A stretch of 64,000 nucleotides of DNA from Spirochaetaceae bacterium (GCA_017936665.1 JAGBFB010000014.1:27946-91945), one strand, 5' to 3'; shown: positions 8,320 to 18,236, numbered from the stretch's first letter. Made by a program: numbers and translations. The notes: generated by a model not told the origin, from the letters alone.

Positions 8320-9285
8320 TTAAAGATTATCTGGAATTGTTATTCCTAGTTTTTGAGCCATATCTTTGTTTACTGTTAAAGTACAAGTTTCAAGATATTC
8401 AATAGGCATTGTTGCAGGTTCTGCTTCTCCATTTAGGATTTTAACTGCTTGTTTTGCAGTTTGTTTTCCAAGTTCGTAGTAGTTAATTCCATAAGTTGCA
8501 AGACCACCAGCCATTGTCATTCCTTCTTCGCCACAAATTACAGGTAATTTTGCAGGAATTGTAACCATAGCTACTGTTGCCATACTTGAAGCAATCATAT
8601 TATCTGTAGGTGCGTAAATTGCATCAACTTTTCCAACAAGGTTTTGTGTTACTTGTTGAACTTCATTTGTATTTGAAACAGTTGCATCTACATACTCAAT
8701 TCCTAATTCATCACAAACTTTTTTTGCAATATCAATTTGGAAGTATGAGTTTTGTTCGCTTGAGCAATACAAAAATCCGATTTTCTTTACATCAGGAACA
8801 AGTTTTTTAATCAAGTTGATTTGAGCTTCTACTGGTGTTAAATCTGATGTTCCAGAAACATTTGTCCCAGGAACTTCATTTGATTTTATCAATTTTGCAG
8901 ATGCTGGATCAGTTACTGCTGTAACTAGAACAGGAATATCCTTTGTTAAATTTGCAACTGCTTGTGCAGCAGGAGTTGCAATTGCAAGAATCAAATCATC
9001 TTTATCGTTTATTAATTTTTGTGCGATTGTTTGACAATTTGCTTGTTCACCTTGTGCGTTTTGGTAATCAATTTTGATGTTTTTACCATCTTCAAAACCT
9101 GCTTCTGCAAGTCCGTCAACAAAACCACGATATGAAGCATCTAATGCATCGTGTTCCACAAGTTGTAAGATTCCGATTTTTTTCACGTTTTTGTTTTCAG
9201 CATCTTTTTTTGTGCAACCACTAAATAAAAATACTACACAAAGAAGAGCAAAGACAGAAAACATGAAAACCTTTGAGTTTTTCAT
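8320..9285 (-). CDS. ABC transporter substrate-binding lipoprotein (ABC_sub_bind family)
   Basis: 321 residues. Signal peptide ends in the lipobox LFSGC with Cys24 as the lipidation site. The mature part matches the ABC_sub_bind/TrpX-like family: IGILQLVEHDALD at the start, TPAAQAVANLT, the ITAVTDP-type segment (LVTAVTDPASAKL) and APTDNMIASS. Such proteins feed an inner-membrane permease; the cognate permease and ATPase genes follow. An AGGAG site precedes the ATG. Predicted ligand is an aromatic amino acid or related compound by analogy with TrpXYZ, which is inference. Confidence 0.9.
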   Translation of the reverse strand: MKNSKVFMFSVFALLCVVFLFSGCTKKDAENKNVKKIGILQLVEHDALDASYRGFVDGLAEAGFEDGKNIKIDYQNAQGEQANCQTIAQKLINDKDDLILAIATPAAQAVANLTKDIPVLVTAVTDPASAKLIKSNEVPGTNVSGTSDLTPVEAQINLIKKLVPDVKKIGFLYCSSEQNSYFQIDIAKKVCDELGIEYVDATVSNTNEVQQVTQNLVGKVDAIYAPTDNMIASSMATVAMVTIPAKLPVICGEEGMTMAGGLATYGINYYELGKQTAKQAVKILNGEAEPATMPIEYLETCTLTVNKDMAQKLGITIPDNL

Positions 9286-9432
9286 ATTTTACTCCTAGAG
9301 AAAAAATTTTTATTGTCAAGTTACAATTTTTTAACGCCGTCTATTAGAATATTCCAAATACAATTTATTAGCAATATATTTTTTAAACTTTTATTGTTTT
9401 TTTTTATTAATTCTCTTATAATTTTTTTTGTG

Positions 9433-10038
9433 ATGAATTTTAATAAAAGATTTTTTTCCTTTGTTTTAGTTTTATTTATTAGTATTTCATTTATTTCGGC
9501 CTTATCTTCTAAACCTTTTGCTTTAAATATTGCATTAGGCTCATCTGCTATAGTTTACGGAGATGAGCAAATCAAAGAATATAAATCTGTACTTTTTGCT
9601 GAAAATACAAGTCGTTTTATTTTAAATACGGAAGTTTCAACTCATCTTTTTTTAGATGATTATATATCTTTGAATATTGGTTCAATTTTAGGTTTTGATT
9701 GGTTCAAAAACACAAATGCAAATTTATTTTTATTAAAATACGATATTTTTGCAGGAATTAGAATTTATCCATTTTTAAATGGATTTAATTTTGGAATTGA
9801 CTATATTTGTGGCGGTTTATCAAATTTCTTAAAAGTTTATTCTACGTCTGATGAAAATATAAAATCTGCAACAGTTGTTTCTGATTGGAGCAATGGTTTT
9901 AGACTTCTTGCTGAATACATCTTTGTTGTGGAATCTTCAAAATATAGCCCTGCAATAGGATGCTATTGGCAAAATATGCCAAGGAACAACGGCTACGATA
10001 ATAGTTTTTCAGTTTATGCAAAACTTGCTATTAGATAA
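9433..10038 (+). CDS. predicted exported beta-rich envelope protein
   Basis: 201 residues beginning MNFNKRFFSF. A signal peptide (hydrophobic residues 8-24, ending near ISALSSKP) is followed by a chain of alternating polar and aromatic residues with glycine turns, ending in YAKLAIR, as in small outer-membrane beta-barrels. I do not recognise a specific family. The frame opens 40 codons earlier but that part is a second hydrophobic stretch within the intergenic region and the ATG at 9433 gives a proper signal peptide. Convergent with coaX (6 bp apart). Confidence 0.6.
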   Translation: MNFNKRFFSFVLVLFISISFISALSSKPFALNIALGSSAIVYGDEQIKEYKSVLFAENTSRFILNTEVSTHLFLDDYISLNIGSILGFDWFKNTNANLFLLKYDIFAGIRIYPFLNGFNFGIDYICGGLSNFLKVYSTSDENIKSATVVSDWSNGFRLLAEYIFVVESSKYSPAIGCYWQNMPRNNGYDNSFSVYAKLAIR

Positions 10039-10044
10039 AATTTG

Positions 10045-10833
10045 CTAAAATAAATCTGCAATTCGTTTTAAGCCTTTTAGGGTTAATTGTTTGTCTACAA
10101 ATTCAAACACATCTGTAATTGGTTTTAGAACACTATTTAATCCGCCAGTAGCAATTACTTTTATGTCTTCATATTTGAGATTACATTTTTTTGATAAATC
10201 TGTTTTTATTTTATCGATGAGAGATTCTACTAATCCTTTATAACCTAAAATAATTCCTGCTTGAATCGAATGAATTGTGTTTGTTCCAAGGGAATTTTCT
10301 GGGGCTTCCAAAGGGACAGAAGGCAACTGGGCTGTATTTGTAAACAAAGAATTTACAGCAGTTTTAATTCCTGGTGCAATCGCAACACCTTGAATATTTC
10401 CTTTGTCATCAATAGCTGTAAAAGTTAAAGCTGTTCCAAAATCTGCGATGATGCAAGGTTTTTTGTATTCCACAAAGGCTTGAACTGAATTTGCCACCAA
10501 GTCTGTACCAATTTCGTGAAGTGCGGATTTAGGAATTGTTACAGGAAGTTTATCGTAAATGCTTGGTCCCAAAATGATAGGTTTTCTTCCGATGATGTTT
10601 TCCATCAAACGAATAAAAGGTCCAATCAATAAAGGAACTACAGAACTTAAAACTCCTGATTTTATGTAAGATTGTGAAATTCCGTTATCTCTAAAAAAAG
10701 AAAGAATTATTGAACTGTATTCATCTGCTGTTCTATTTGGATCTGAGTGAATTCTCCATTCATGGGTAATTTCATCTTCATGAAAAAGAGCAACAACAAT
10801 ATTTGTATTTCCAATATCGATAGCTAAAAGCAC
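10045..10833 (-). CDS. coaX: type III pantothenate kinase
   Basis: 262-residue ASKHA-fold kinase catalysing the first step of coenzyme A synthesis, pantothenate to 4'-phosphopantothenate. DIGNTN at 6-11 is the phosphate loop; GTDLVANSV and IADFGTALTFTAID carry the catalytic aspartate and second phosphate loop; GGL near the C-terminus closes the site. Length is normal. It begins with GTG, supported by a strong AAGGAAGGA ribosome-binding site. CoaX-type kinases need a monovalent cation and are not feedback inhibited by CoA, which is family knowledge. Confidence 0.95.
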   Translation of the reverse strand: MLLAIDIGNTNIVVALFHEDEITHEWRIHSDPNRTADEYSSIILSFFRDNGISQSYIKSGVLSSVVPLLIGPFIRLMENIIGRKPIILGPSIYDKLPVTIPKSALHEIGTDLVANSVQAFVEYKKPCIIADFGTALTFTAIDDKGNIQGVAIAPGIKTAVNSLFTNTAQLPSVPLEAPENSLGTNTIHSIQAGIILGYKGLVESLIDKIKTDLSKKCNLKYEDIKVIATGGLNSVLKPITDVFEFVDKQLTLKGLKRIADLF

Positions 10834-10886
10834 AAAATCCTTCCTTTCCTTAAATTAAAGGCATTGTTTAATCTGGATAAAAGTAA

Positions 10887-10915
10887 TTGTATTTTTATCT
10901 CATATTTTGTAGTAT
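10887..10915 (+). promoter_or_regulatory. predicted hisS promoter, leaderless arrangement
   Basis: TTGTAT at 10887-10892, 17 bp spacer, TAGTAT at 10910-10915. The hisS ATG begins 8 nt after the -10 box and there is no Shine-Dalgarno sequence, so the transcript may start at or one base before the start codon. Confidence 0.5.
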
Positions 10916-10922
10916 ATCAGAT

Positions 10923-12230
10923 ATGGAAACTTTGATACAACCCAAAATTTTAAAAGGTTTTAGAGATTTTTTACCTGAATCAGAAATTCAACGTTCTTTG
11001 TTGATTGAAAAACTTACAAAAACTTTTCGTTCTTATGGATTTGTTCCAATTGATACACCTGTACTAGAATATTCAGAAATTTTGCTAAGAAAAAGTAATG
11101 GTGAAACTGAAAAACAAGTTTTTAGATTTGAAGACAATGGAAAACGTGATGTTGCAATGCGTTTTGATTTAACAGTTCCTTTTGCTCGTTTTGTTGCAGA
11201 ACATAAAGATGAATTATATTTTCCCTTTAAGCGATATCACATTGCAAAAGTTTGGCGAGGTGAAAAACCACAAGCAGGTCGTTATCGAGAATTTTATCAG
11301 TGCGATTTTGATATGGTTGGTTCTGATAGTGCTTCAAGTGATTTTGAAATTCTTTCTTTAATGAAAAGTGCTTTAAGCGAAATTGGTGTTGATAACATAA
11401 CAATAAAAGTAAATCATCGTGGAATTTTTAACGCTTTCCTTGAAAAATTAGGTTTATCAGAAAAATCAGAAGATGTTTTACGCATCGTTGATAAACTTGC
11501 AAAAATCGGTGAAGAGCAAGTTACATTACAATTGAATGAAATTACTCAAGATGAAAATAAATCTAAAGAAATCTTAACTTTTATTGCAGGTAAAGATGAT
11601 TTTGATTCAACTTTGGAATTGATTGGTTCTATGGCTGGTGAAAAAGCAAATCCTTTTGTAGAAAGAATGAAGGATATTCGTCAAATGATGAAAGCCAGTG
11701 GAATTGATTCTACTTATGTTTTAGATCCTTCAATTACTCGTGGATTAGATTATTACACAGGCGTTGTTTACGAAACTTTCTTAAATGATTTACCTTCAAT
11801 TGGTTCTGTTTGTTCTGGTGGAAGATACGATAACTTAGCTGGTTTGTACATGAAAGAAAAAATCAGTGGTGTTGGTTCTTCTATCGGATTAGATAGATTA
11901 ATTGCAGGTCTTGAACAGTTAGGTATAATTTCTAAAAAAGGAAGTTTTGTAGATTTAGAAATTTTCTGTATGGATTCTTCTCTTGCAGTTGAATATCAAG
12001 GTCTTGCTCAAAAACTAAGAAATGCAGAAATCTCTTGTGAAGTTTTTCCAGATGCCAAAAAGATTGGTCAGCAATACAATGTTACGGACAAAAAAGGTAT
12101 CAAATGGGGAATTTTGATGAACGCAGAAAACGCAAAACAAGGAGTTTTTGTTCTAAAAAATCTTGAAACAAGAGAGCAATTTGATAATTGTACTGTAGAA
12201 CAAGCAGTAAAAATTATTTCTGCCCAGTAA
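10923..12230 (+). CDS. hisS: histidyl-tRNA synthetase
   Basis: 435-residue class II synthetase that charges tRNA-His. The N-terminus ILKGFRDFLPE is the usual motif; motif 2 is in KVWRGEKPQAGRYREFYQ; the histidine-binding signatures LDPSITRGLDYYTG and SGGRYDNL follow, then the class IIa anticodon-binding domain (about 340-435). The start METLIQPK was chosen because it gives the canonical N-terminus; an upstream TTG at 10887 would add 12 unrelated residues and coincides with the predicted -35 box. The 3' end overlaps the convergent lipoprotein gene by 17 bp. Confidence 0.96.
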   Translation: METLIQPKILKGFRDFLPESEIQRSLLIEKLTKTFRSYGFVPIDTPVLEYSEILLRKSNGETEKQVFRFEDNGKRDVAMRFDLTVPFARFVAEHKDELYFPFKRYHIAKVWRGEKPQAGRYREFYQCDFDMVGSDSASSDFEILSLMKSALSEIGVDNITIKVNHRGIFNAFLEKLGLSEKSEDVLRIVDKLAKIGEEQVTLQLNEITQDENKSKEILTFIAGKDDFDSTLELIGSMAGEKANPFVERMKDIRQMMKASGIDSTYVLDPSITRGLDYYTGVVYETFLNDLPSIGSVCSGGRYDNLAGLYMKEKISGVGSSIGLDRLIAGLEQLGIISKKGSFVDLEIFCMDSSLAVEYQGLAQKLRNAEISCEVFPDAKKIGQQYNVTDKKGIKWGILMNAENAKQGVFVLKNLETREQFDNCTVEQAVKIISAQ

Positions 12231-12588
12231 TTTTTTTTGAAGCTGTATTTGCTTGTAACTGATTATTACAAATGTAAATATCATCTTCTTCAATCCAACC
12301 ATCTGATAGTTTATACCAGATGGTTTTTTTATTTTTTTCGGACATTACAATTTTTTTTCCGAGAATTTTGTGGATATCGCCTCGTCGTCCATGGGAAGCA
12401 ACATCAGCGTTTTCTGATGGTTCAGTTTTATAAGTTGTGTATGGGGATGAAATTACAGCCCAACTTTCGTTAATTGAAATTTGAGAAATTTGTTCTAAAT
12501 TGATATTTGAAATTTTATTCTTAGAGCAAGAAGTAAAATTAAAAATTGAAAAAAAACATATTCCAATAAAAAAAAGTTTGTACTTCAT
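12214..12588 (-). CDS. small lipoprotein with SH3-like segment
   Basis: 124 residues. Signal peptide with lipobox FTSC, lipidated at Cys21. The mature region contains ESWAVISSPYTTYKTEPS followed by a short beta-rich part ending WYKLSDGWIEEDDI, which has the look of a bacterial SH3 fold, often found in envelope proteins that bind cell-wall peptides. No firm family assignment. It is the last gene of a leftward five-gene transcript and begins 6 bp after the nudix gene. Confidence 0.65.
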   Translation of the reverse strand: MKYKLFFIGICFFSIFNFTSCSKNKISNINLEQISQISINESWAVISSPYTTYKTEPSENADVASHGRRGDIHKILGKKIVMSEKNKKTIWYKLSDGWIEEDDIYICNNQLQANTASKKITGQK

Positions 12589-12594
12589 AATATT

Positions 12595-12996
12595 TTATAA
12601 CCTATAATGATTTCTAATTTGAACAAGTAATTTTAAATCAGAATCAACAAAATCTAATTCAGAAATTTTATCAAAAGTAACCCAATTTATATCAGTATGC
12701 TCTGTTAAAATCCAAGAGATATTATCGATATCTTTAATAAAAACTTCGTAGGCAAATAACTGAACTGTATCTTCGTTATGAGAAAATTCTGCTTTAGCAA
12801 TGCACTCTCCAACGTCAATATCAATCATAAATTCTTCTGTAAATTCTCTAATTAGAGCTTGTTTGTGAGTTTCGCCTTTTTCGACTTTTCCACCAGGAAA
12901 TTCCCATTTGCTTCCCATTTGTCCTTGAGGTAATCTTTTTCCAATAAGCACCAACTCGTCAATAACAATAATTCCAGCGATAGATTGTTTTATCAT
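12595..12996 (-). CDS. NUDIX hydrolase, MutT-like
   Basis: 133 residues with a clear Nudix box: Gly36, Glu42, Arg50, Glu51, Glu54 and Glu55 spaced as G-x5-E-x7-RE-x2-EE, preceded by WEFPGGK. The FPGGK lead-in and short length are typical of MutT-type (8-oxo-dGTP) pyrophosphatases, which sanitise the nucleotide pool. The glycine near the end of the box is Met57. Substrate is inferred from similarity only. Lies within a leftward operon of otherwise envelope-related genes; an AGG-containing site lies upstream of the ATG. Confidence 0.88.
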   Translation of the reverse strand: MIKQSIAGIIVIDELVLIGKRLPQGQMGSKWEFPGGKVEKGETHKQALIREFTEEFMIDIDVGECIAKAEFSHNEDTVQLFAYEVFIKDIDNISWILTEHTDINWVTFDKISELDFVDSDLKLLVQIRNHYRL

Positions 12997-13029
12997 GTTT
13001 TACCTCCGATGTAAAAATAATTTATAAAA

Positions 13030-13443
13030 CTATAGAATTATTACTCTTGGAAATAAGAAGTGTAAAATAGCTGATAAAATACAGATTATTCCGATATATT
13101 TTTTATTTTGAATAAAAAGTAGCTCGAATTTTGGATTCATTGAAGAATCGCTACGAGATGTGTGTTTATAATAATCAATTAAAAGAGAAATTCCTCCTAA
13201 AAGACCTGCTACAGAAGGTAATAAATCTCCGATAATAGGAACTGCTCCTGGAAAAGAACTTAATAATTTTATTAAAGCTGTAAAACAACATAAAATTCCA
13301 ATTATTAATTTAAAAGTATTATTTGTAAAAAACTCTGGAACATTCTTTAGAGAATCTTGTGCTTTTTCGGAATAACTATTAAAAATAAGAGTTAATCCTG
13401 CAAGACAATTTAACAATATTGATAAAAAATAAAATTGTAACAT
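13030..13443 (-). CDS. membrane protein of unknown function
   Basis: 137 residues with four hydrophobic segments (about 3-21, 44-62, 68-90 and 116-136). The third contains PGAVPIIGDLLPSVAGLLGG, a glycine/proline-rich stretch. No recognised family. It sits 15 bp downstream of another unknown single-span protein and precedes the nudix gene, so all five genes from 15298 to 12214 are likely transcribed together. Confidence 0.65.
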   Translation of the reverse strand: MLQFYFLSILLNCLAGLTLIFNSYSEKAQDSLKNVPEFFTNNTFKLIIGILCCFTALIKLLSSFPGAVPIIGDLLPSVAGLLGGISLLIDYYKHTSRSDSSMNPKFELLFIQNKKYIGIICILSAILHFLFPRVIIL

Positions 13444-13458
13444 ACTGCTCCTTTAGGG

Positions 13459-14013
13459 TTAATTTTTTTCAACCATGGAAGTTAGCAAAATACTTTCTTT
13501 TGTATCGGTATTTGTTACTTCAACCTCTACTGATATTATATCATAATCTGTAAAAATTGTCCTAATAAATTCTTCTTTTTGTGTAATAAGAGACTCAATT
13601 TTTTGCTGATTTATAAGTTGTTTTTCATTATCAAAGACAGAAATTGTAATCTCCAAAGGAAGATTTATTTGTTTTGTTTCTTGAGTTTCGGTTTTTATAC
13701 TTATAAAAATTTTTTCTTCAAAAGAAAATGCTGATAATGTAAAATTTGTGTTTTGTAAAGAACTTTCATTTGCCTTTGGACCAAAAAATATTAAAGAGAC
13801 AACTAATGCAAGAACTAAAATCAATGCCATAAAAGTAAATCTCGAAGATTTTGTGTGAACTAGTGCTTTGAAAAATCCTTTTGGTGGAGTAGGACCTTCT
13901 CCAGCATAATATTTTTTTACTGTGTCAGGAGCATTTTTTAGTCTTTCTTCACGGCTGTATCTAAAATTAAGTTCGTTTTCAGAAGGATTATCTGTGTAAA
14001 TATCATCTTGCAT
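13459..14013 (-). CDS. single-span membrane protein, unknown function
   Basis: 184 residues: a charged cytoplasmic N-terminus containing SREERLKNAPDTVKKYY, a membrane span (about 60-77), and an exported C-terminal domain of beta-strands (LPLEITISVFD, IISVEVEVTN). The layout suggests a bitopic envelope protein. No family recognised. It follows the beta-propeller lipoprotein gene by 19 bp. Confidence 0.65.
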   Translation of the reverse strand: MQDDIYTDNPSENELNFRYSREERLKNAPDTVKKYYAGEGPTPPKGFFKALVHTKSSRFTFMALILVLALVVSLIFFGPKANESSLQNTNFTLSAFSFEEKIFISIKTETQETKQINLPLEITISVFDNEKQLINQQKIESLITQKEEFIRTIFTDYDIISVEVEVTNTDTKESILLTSMVEKN

Positions 14014-14032
14014 TTTATATTTCCTTATGAAT

Positions 14033-15298
14033 TTATAAAATTGATTCTATCAAGGAATCTGTTCTCCACCAAAGAATATCGACTTTTTCATTTGAAGCAA
14101 GTAATGCAGAGATTATCCCATCGTCAGATAAAGTAAAATTTAGATATTCAGTTTTATCTCTGTTGTATTTTAAGTGTCTTTTAATAATTCTTTGTCCATT
14201 TGGTTGAATCATTTGAACGATATATCCTGTAGAATCTGGAATCATAAAAAAGAACCAGCCTGATTCTGTTACACCTAAAAAGTCAAATGCTGTATTATAT
14301 GTTAATTTACTAAAACCATCTGTTACAACATCTTCGTAAGGTGGAATTACCAAGAATTCTTCAAATTGACCATTTTCAACATTTAGAGGATGTAACAATG
14401 TTTGATAATATTCTATTCCTGATTGTACATTTGATTCTGTATCAATTACAGTTTTGTGATAGTCAGTTTTTATGTAGAGTTTTTGTTTTGTAAAATCTGG
14501 AATTATTTTATCAATCGTTACAAAATATTCGGTTGAATCCATATCGTATTCATCTTTTACAAGAGGAATAGATTCTGTTTTTATAGGAATTGTATATTTC
14601 AAAAATCCTGCGGAATTAAACCAGAAAACTGTGTTTCCTTCAGTTGTGATACAAGTAACTATTAGTTCATTATTTTTTGTAACAAAAATATCTTTTATAA
14701 ATGGGAAAGGAGTTCCTCCAGGACCTTCTTGTCCTATGTAATCAATGAAGTTACCTTCATTTGTAAAACGTAAAACAACTTCTTTTAGAATTGTTTTGCT
14801 TTGTAAATCTTGTTCTTGCCTTTCTGCTGTAATTTGGTCTACTACAAAAATATTTTTTTCCGAATCAACTGCTAAATTGGAAATATTATTAAAGGGATGT
14901 TTTTGTGCTGACTGAGTTATAGTCTTTTGGGAATAATTTTCTGTGCTAGAACCTATAGCATTTGAATTTGTGATTTTACGAACAAATGATGGTTCTGGAT
15001 TTGTTTCTGGATTGTAAATTATTCCAAGTAAATCTCCGTAGGAAGTTGTTTGGATAATTTTCTTGGCGTTATCATCTGCAATAAAGAAAAATCCATCTTT
15101 CATGAAAATTTTAGTATTTATATTTCCAAGGTTTGCTAGATTAAAAAGTTGAAGTTCGTTTTCGTATTTCCCGTAATTTAGAGAAAAAAGGTTTTCTTCC
15201 TTGATTGTAGAAATTGTTTGATTCCTAGAACAAGAAAAATTTAATAAAATTAGTGTAATAAATAAAACTGATGTAAAAAATTTAATAAATTGTTTCAT
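14033..15298 (-). CDS. beta-propeller-like lipoprotein (spirochaete LIC_12708-type)
   Basis: 421 residues. Lipobox NFSC places the lipidated cysteine at 23. The mature protein has repeated strands with the pattern of NHL or six-bladed propellers: DGFFFIADDNAKKI, ISNLAVDSEKNIFVVDQ, VVLRFTNEGNFIDYIG, IFVTKNNELIVTC. It resembles a family of conserved spirochaete lipoproteins I recall as LIC_12708-type; that name is from memory. Likely anchored in an envelope membrane. First gene of a five-gene leftward operon, divergent from secA with a 64 bp spacer. Confidence 0.7.
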   Translation of the reverse strand: MKQFIKFFTSVLFITLILLNFSCSRNQTISTIKEENLFSLNYGKYENELQLFNLANLGNINTKIFMKDGFFFIADDNAKKIIQTTSYGDLLGIIYNPETNPEPSFVRKITNSNAIGSSTENYSQKTITQSAQKHPFNNISNLAVDSEKNIFVVDQITAERQEQDLQSKTILKEVVLRFTNEGNFIDYIGQEGPGGTPFPFIKDIFVTKNNELIVTCITTEGNTVFWFNSAGFLKYTIPIKTESIPLVKDEYDMDSTEYFVTIDKIIPDFTKQKLYIKTDYHKTVIDTESNVQSGIEYYQTLLHPLNVENGQFEEFLVIPPYEDVVTDGFSKLTYNTAFDFLGVTESGWFFFMIPDSTGYIVQMIQPNGQRIIKRHLKYNRDKTEYLNFTLSDDGIISALLASNEKVDILWWRTDSLIESIL

Positions 15299-15327
15299 AT
15301 ATTAGAGAATAAAGTTGTTAAGAATAG

Positions 15328-15356
15328 TTGTCAATACGGAAAAAAGATAGTAAATT
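15328..15356 (+). promoter_or_regulatory. predicted secA promoter, leaderless arrangement
   Basis: TTGTCA at 15328-15333, 17 bp spacer, TAAATT at 15351-15356; the secA ATG begins 7 nt after the -10 box. There is no Shine-Dalgarno sequence close to the ATG. Confidence 0.45.
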
Positions 15357-15362
15357 TAATTT

Positions 15363-18107
15363 ATGTTAGATTCTATTTTGACCTTTTTATTCGGCTCAAA
15401 AAGAGACCGAGATGTAAAACAGTTGTTACCTGTTGTAGAAAAAATCAATCAAAAAGAAGATTGGGCAAAGTCTTTAAAACCTGAAGATTTTCCTTTGCAA
15501 ACTGCTGAATTTAAAAAGCGTCTTGCAAAAGGTGAAACTTTAAATGATATTCTTCCAGAAGCCTTTGCATTAGCAAGAGAGGCTGCTAGCCGTGTTTTAG
15601 GTGAACGTGCTTACGATGTTCAGCTTATGGGTTCATTGGTTCTTAATTCAGGCCGAATTGTAGAAATGAAAACTGGTGAAGGTAAAACTCTTATGTGTGT
15701 TGCCGCAGCCTACCTAAACAGCCTTACAGGTGAAGGTGTTCATGTTGTTACTGTAAACGATTATTTGGCAGAGCGTGATGCTTCTTGGATGAGCAAGGTT
15801 TACAATTACCTTGGTGTTTCTGTAGGAACTATTCTTTCTAATATGGATAACGATGCTCGTCGTCAAGCTTATGCCTGTGATATTACTTACGGAACAAATA
15901 ACGAATTTGGATTTGATTATCTTCGTGATAATATGCACATCAATCCAAAAGATAAAGTTCAACGAGGATTTGCATTCTGTATCGTTGACGAAATTGACTC
16001 AATTCTTATTGATGAAGCTAGAACTCCTCTTATCATTTCTGGGCAAGGAGAAGATGATACTGCAAAATTCTTTGAAGTTGATAAATATGTTGGACAACTA
16101 AAAGAAGTTGAAAAAAATCCTGAAACAGATGAATATCCAGATGAAGCTCAAGGGCAAGAAGTTATTGGTGATTATAAAATTGACGAAAAAAGCAAACGTG
16201 TTTCTTTCACTGATGCTGGTATGCTCAAAATTGAAGAAATTCTTAAAAAGCATAATTTAATTTCTGGTAGCCTTTTTGATGAAGAAAACTTTGAGTATAT
16301 TCACTATTTTACTCAAGCAGTAAGAGCTCATACTTTATATCACATTGATGTTGATTATGTTGTTCAAGATAGACAAGTTCAAATTGTAGATGAATTTACA
16401 GGTCGTATTCTTGAAGGTCGCCGTTACGGTGATGGATTGCATCAAGCTATCGAAGCAAAAGAACATATTAGAATTGCTCAGCGAAACAGAACTATGGCAA
16501 CAATCACTTTCCAGAACTTTTTCCGTATGTACAAAAAACTTTCTGGAATGACAGGTACTGCCGAAACTGAAGCCGTTGAATTTAATAAAATCTACGGATT
16601 AGATGTAGTTGTAATTCCTACAAATAAGCCTGTTGCTCGTATTGATGAAAACGATGAAGTTTACATGAACGAAACTGACAAATGGGAAGCAATCTGTAAA
16701 GAAATTCAAGCTTGTCATAGCAAAGGACAGCCAATCCTTGTTGGTACTGTTTCCATCGAAAAATCTGAATTACTTTCATCTTTGTTGACAAAAAAAGGAA
16801 TTCGCCATGAAGTTCTTAATGCAAAAAATCATGCTCGCGAAGCCTTAATTATCGCAGAAGCGGGAAGTAAAGGTGCTGTAACTATTGCAACAAACATGGC
16901 TGGTCGTGGTACTGATATTAAACTTGGTGGAAATCCTGAATTCCGAGCTAGAAGAAAAGTTGGAACAGAAGCAAGTAACGAACAGTTTGAACAGGCTCTT
17001 GAAAAAGAAAAAATTCAGTGGCAAAAAGATTACGAAGAAGTAAAATCTCTTGGTGGACTTTACATTATTGGTACAGAACGTCATGAAAGCCGTCGAATTG
17101 ATAATCAGCTTAGAGGTCGTTCTGGTCGTCAAGGTGATCCAGGTAGGAGTAAATTTTATATTTCATTAGATGATGATTTGATGCGACTTTTTGGTGGCGA
17201 AAAAATGAAATCCATGATGAAGCGTTTAGGAATGCCAAATGGAGAACCTATTTTTCATCCTTGGTTAACAAAGGGAATTGAGGGAGCGCAAACAAAAGTA
17301 GAAGAACGCAACTTTGAAATTCGTAAACATCTTCTTGAATATGATGATGTTTTGAATGAACAAAGAAACTTTATTTACGGTCAACGAGATGATATTCTTG
17401 CTGATGAAAACTTAAAGAATCGTGTTTTAACTACAGCTGAAGAAACTCTAGAAGATTATCTTGATGAATATAATAGCAAATCCAAAAAACAAGGAAATTC
17501 TGCCTTTACTGAACTTCAAGATAACTTAAAACGAACTTTTAATATCGTTATTCCTTCTGAAATTGATAAATCAAATTTAAAAGATGCAATTTTAGATTTA
17601 ATGAAAAAAGATATTCAAGAAAAAGAAACTCTTGCAGGAAAAGAAAACTTGAATATGTATATCCGTTATCAATATGTACAAGAAATTGATAAAAAGTGGT
17701 TAGATCATCTTGAAATTTTGGAAGGTTTACGGGAAGCTGTTCATTTGCGTTCTTATGGTTCAAAAAATCCATTGACAGAATACAAGATTGACGGTTTTAA
17801 TATATTCTATGATATGTTGGATAAAATTCGTTTAGATATTGCTTCTAGGGTATTTAGAGTAAAAGTGCAATCTGGTGAAGAAGCAAATCAACGAAGAACA
17901 GGTCCTCGTAGACAGATTAATGCTCAGCATAACGCTTACGGGGCTTTTGACGGAAATTCTGCTATGGCAAGAGCCGCATCTTCTCCAATGGCAGCAAAAA
18001 GCCGAGGCGAAAGCGTAACAGTTGTAAGAACTACTCCAAAAGTAGGACGTAACGACCCATGTCCATGCGGAAGCGGCAAAAAATACAAGCAGTGTTGTGG
18101 TCGGTAG
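15363..18107 (+). CDS. secA: preprotein translocase ATPase SecA
   Basis: 914-residue motor of the Sec pathway, working at the cytoplasmic face of SecYEG. Walker A is MKTGEGKTL at 102-110; the [19 protein letters not shown] segment holds the Walker B aspartates; the preprotein cross-linking domain, second RecA domain ([26 protein letters not shown]) and the helical scaffold follow in order. The C-terminal zinc finger has Cys900, Cys902, Cys911 and Cys912, the SecB/ribosome-binding tail. Full length, ATG start giving [13 protein letters not shown]. The stop codon lies at the beginning of a 62 bp tandem repeat. Confidence 0.98.
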   Translation: MLDSILTFLFGSKRDRDVKQLLPVVEKINQKEDWAKSLKPEDFPLQTAEFKKRLAKGETLNDILPEAFALAREAASRVLGERAYDVQLMGSLVLNSGRIVEMKTGEGKTLMCVAAAYLNSLTGEGVHVVTVNDYLAERDASWMSKVYNYLGVSVGTILSNMDNDARRQAYACDITYGTNNEFGFDYLRDNMHINPKDKVQRGFAFCIVDEIDSILIDEARTPLIISGQGEDDTAKFFEVDKYVGQLKEVEKNPETDEYPDEAQGQEVIGDYKIDEKSKRVSFTDAGMLKIEEILKKHNLISGSLFDEENFEYIHYFTQAVRAHTLYHIDVDYVVQDRQVQIVDEFTGRILEGRRYGDGLHQAIEAKEHIRIAQRNRTMATITFQNFFRMYKKLSGMTGTAETEAVEFNKIYGLDVVVIPTNKPVARIDENDEVYMNETDKWEAICKEIQACHSKGQPILVGTVSIEKSELLSSLLTKKGIRHEVLNAKNHAREALIIAEAGSKGAVTIATNMAGRGTDIKLGGNPEFRARRKVGTEASNEQFEQALEKEKIQWQKDYEEVKSLGGLYIIGTERHESRRIDNQLRGRSGRQGDPGRSKFYISLDDDLMRLFGGEKMKSMMKRLGMPNGEPIFHPWLTKGIEGAQTKVEERNFEIRKHLLEYDDVLNEQRNFIYGQRDDILADENLKNRVLTTAEETLEDYLDEYNSKSKKQGNSAFTELQDNLKRTFNIVIPSEIDKSNLKDAILDLMKKDIQEKETLAGKENLNMYIRYQYVQEIDKKWLDHLEILEGLREAVHLRSYGSKNPLTEYKIDGFNIFYDMLDKIRLDIASRVFRVKVQSGEEANQRRTGPRRQINAQHNAYGAFDGNSAMARAASSPMAAKSRGESVTVVRTTPKVGRNDPCPCGSGKKYKQCCGR

Positions 18108-18224
18108 CCTTACGCATTGAAACAATGCGTACAACCTGATAGCGCAGCGCACAATGTTGCGGCCGGTAGGATTACGCATTGAAACAATGTGTACAACTTG
18201 CTAGCGCAGCGAACAATGTTGCGG
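18101..18224 (+). repeat. two tandem 62 bp units overlapping the secA stop codon
   Basis: Units 18101-18162 and 18163-18224 share almost all positions; a 53 bp core starts with TTACGCATTG in each. Each core holds a hairpin CGCATTG-AAA-CAATGCG (perfect in copy 1, one change in copy 2) and a GC-rich end CACAATGTTGCGG or its variant. The first unit includes the last codon and TAG of secA, so the duplication probably captured the gene's end. The GC content is well above that of the surroundings. Confidence 0.85.
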
Positions 18225-18236
18225 AATAAAATGTGT

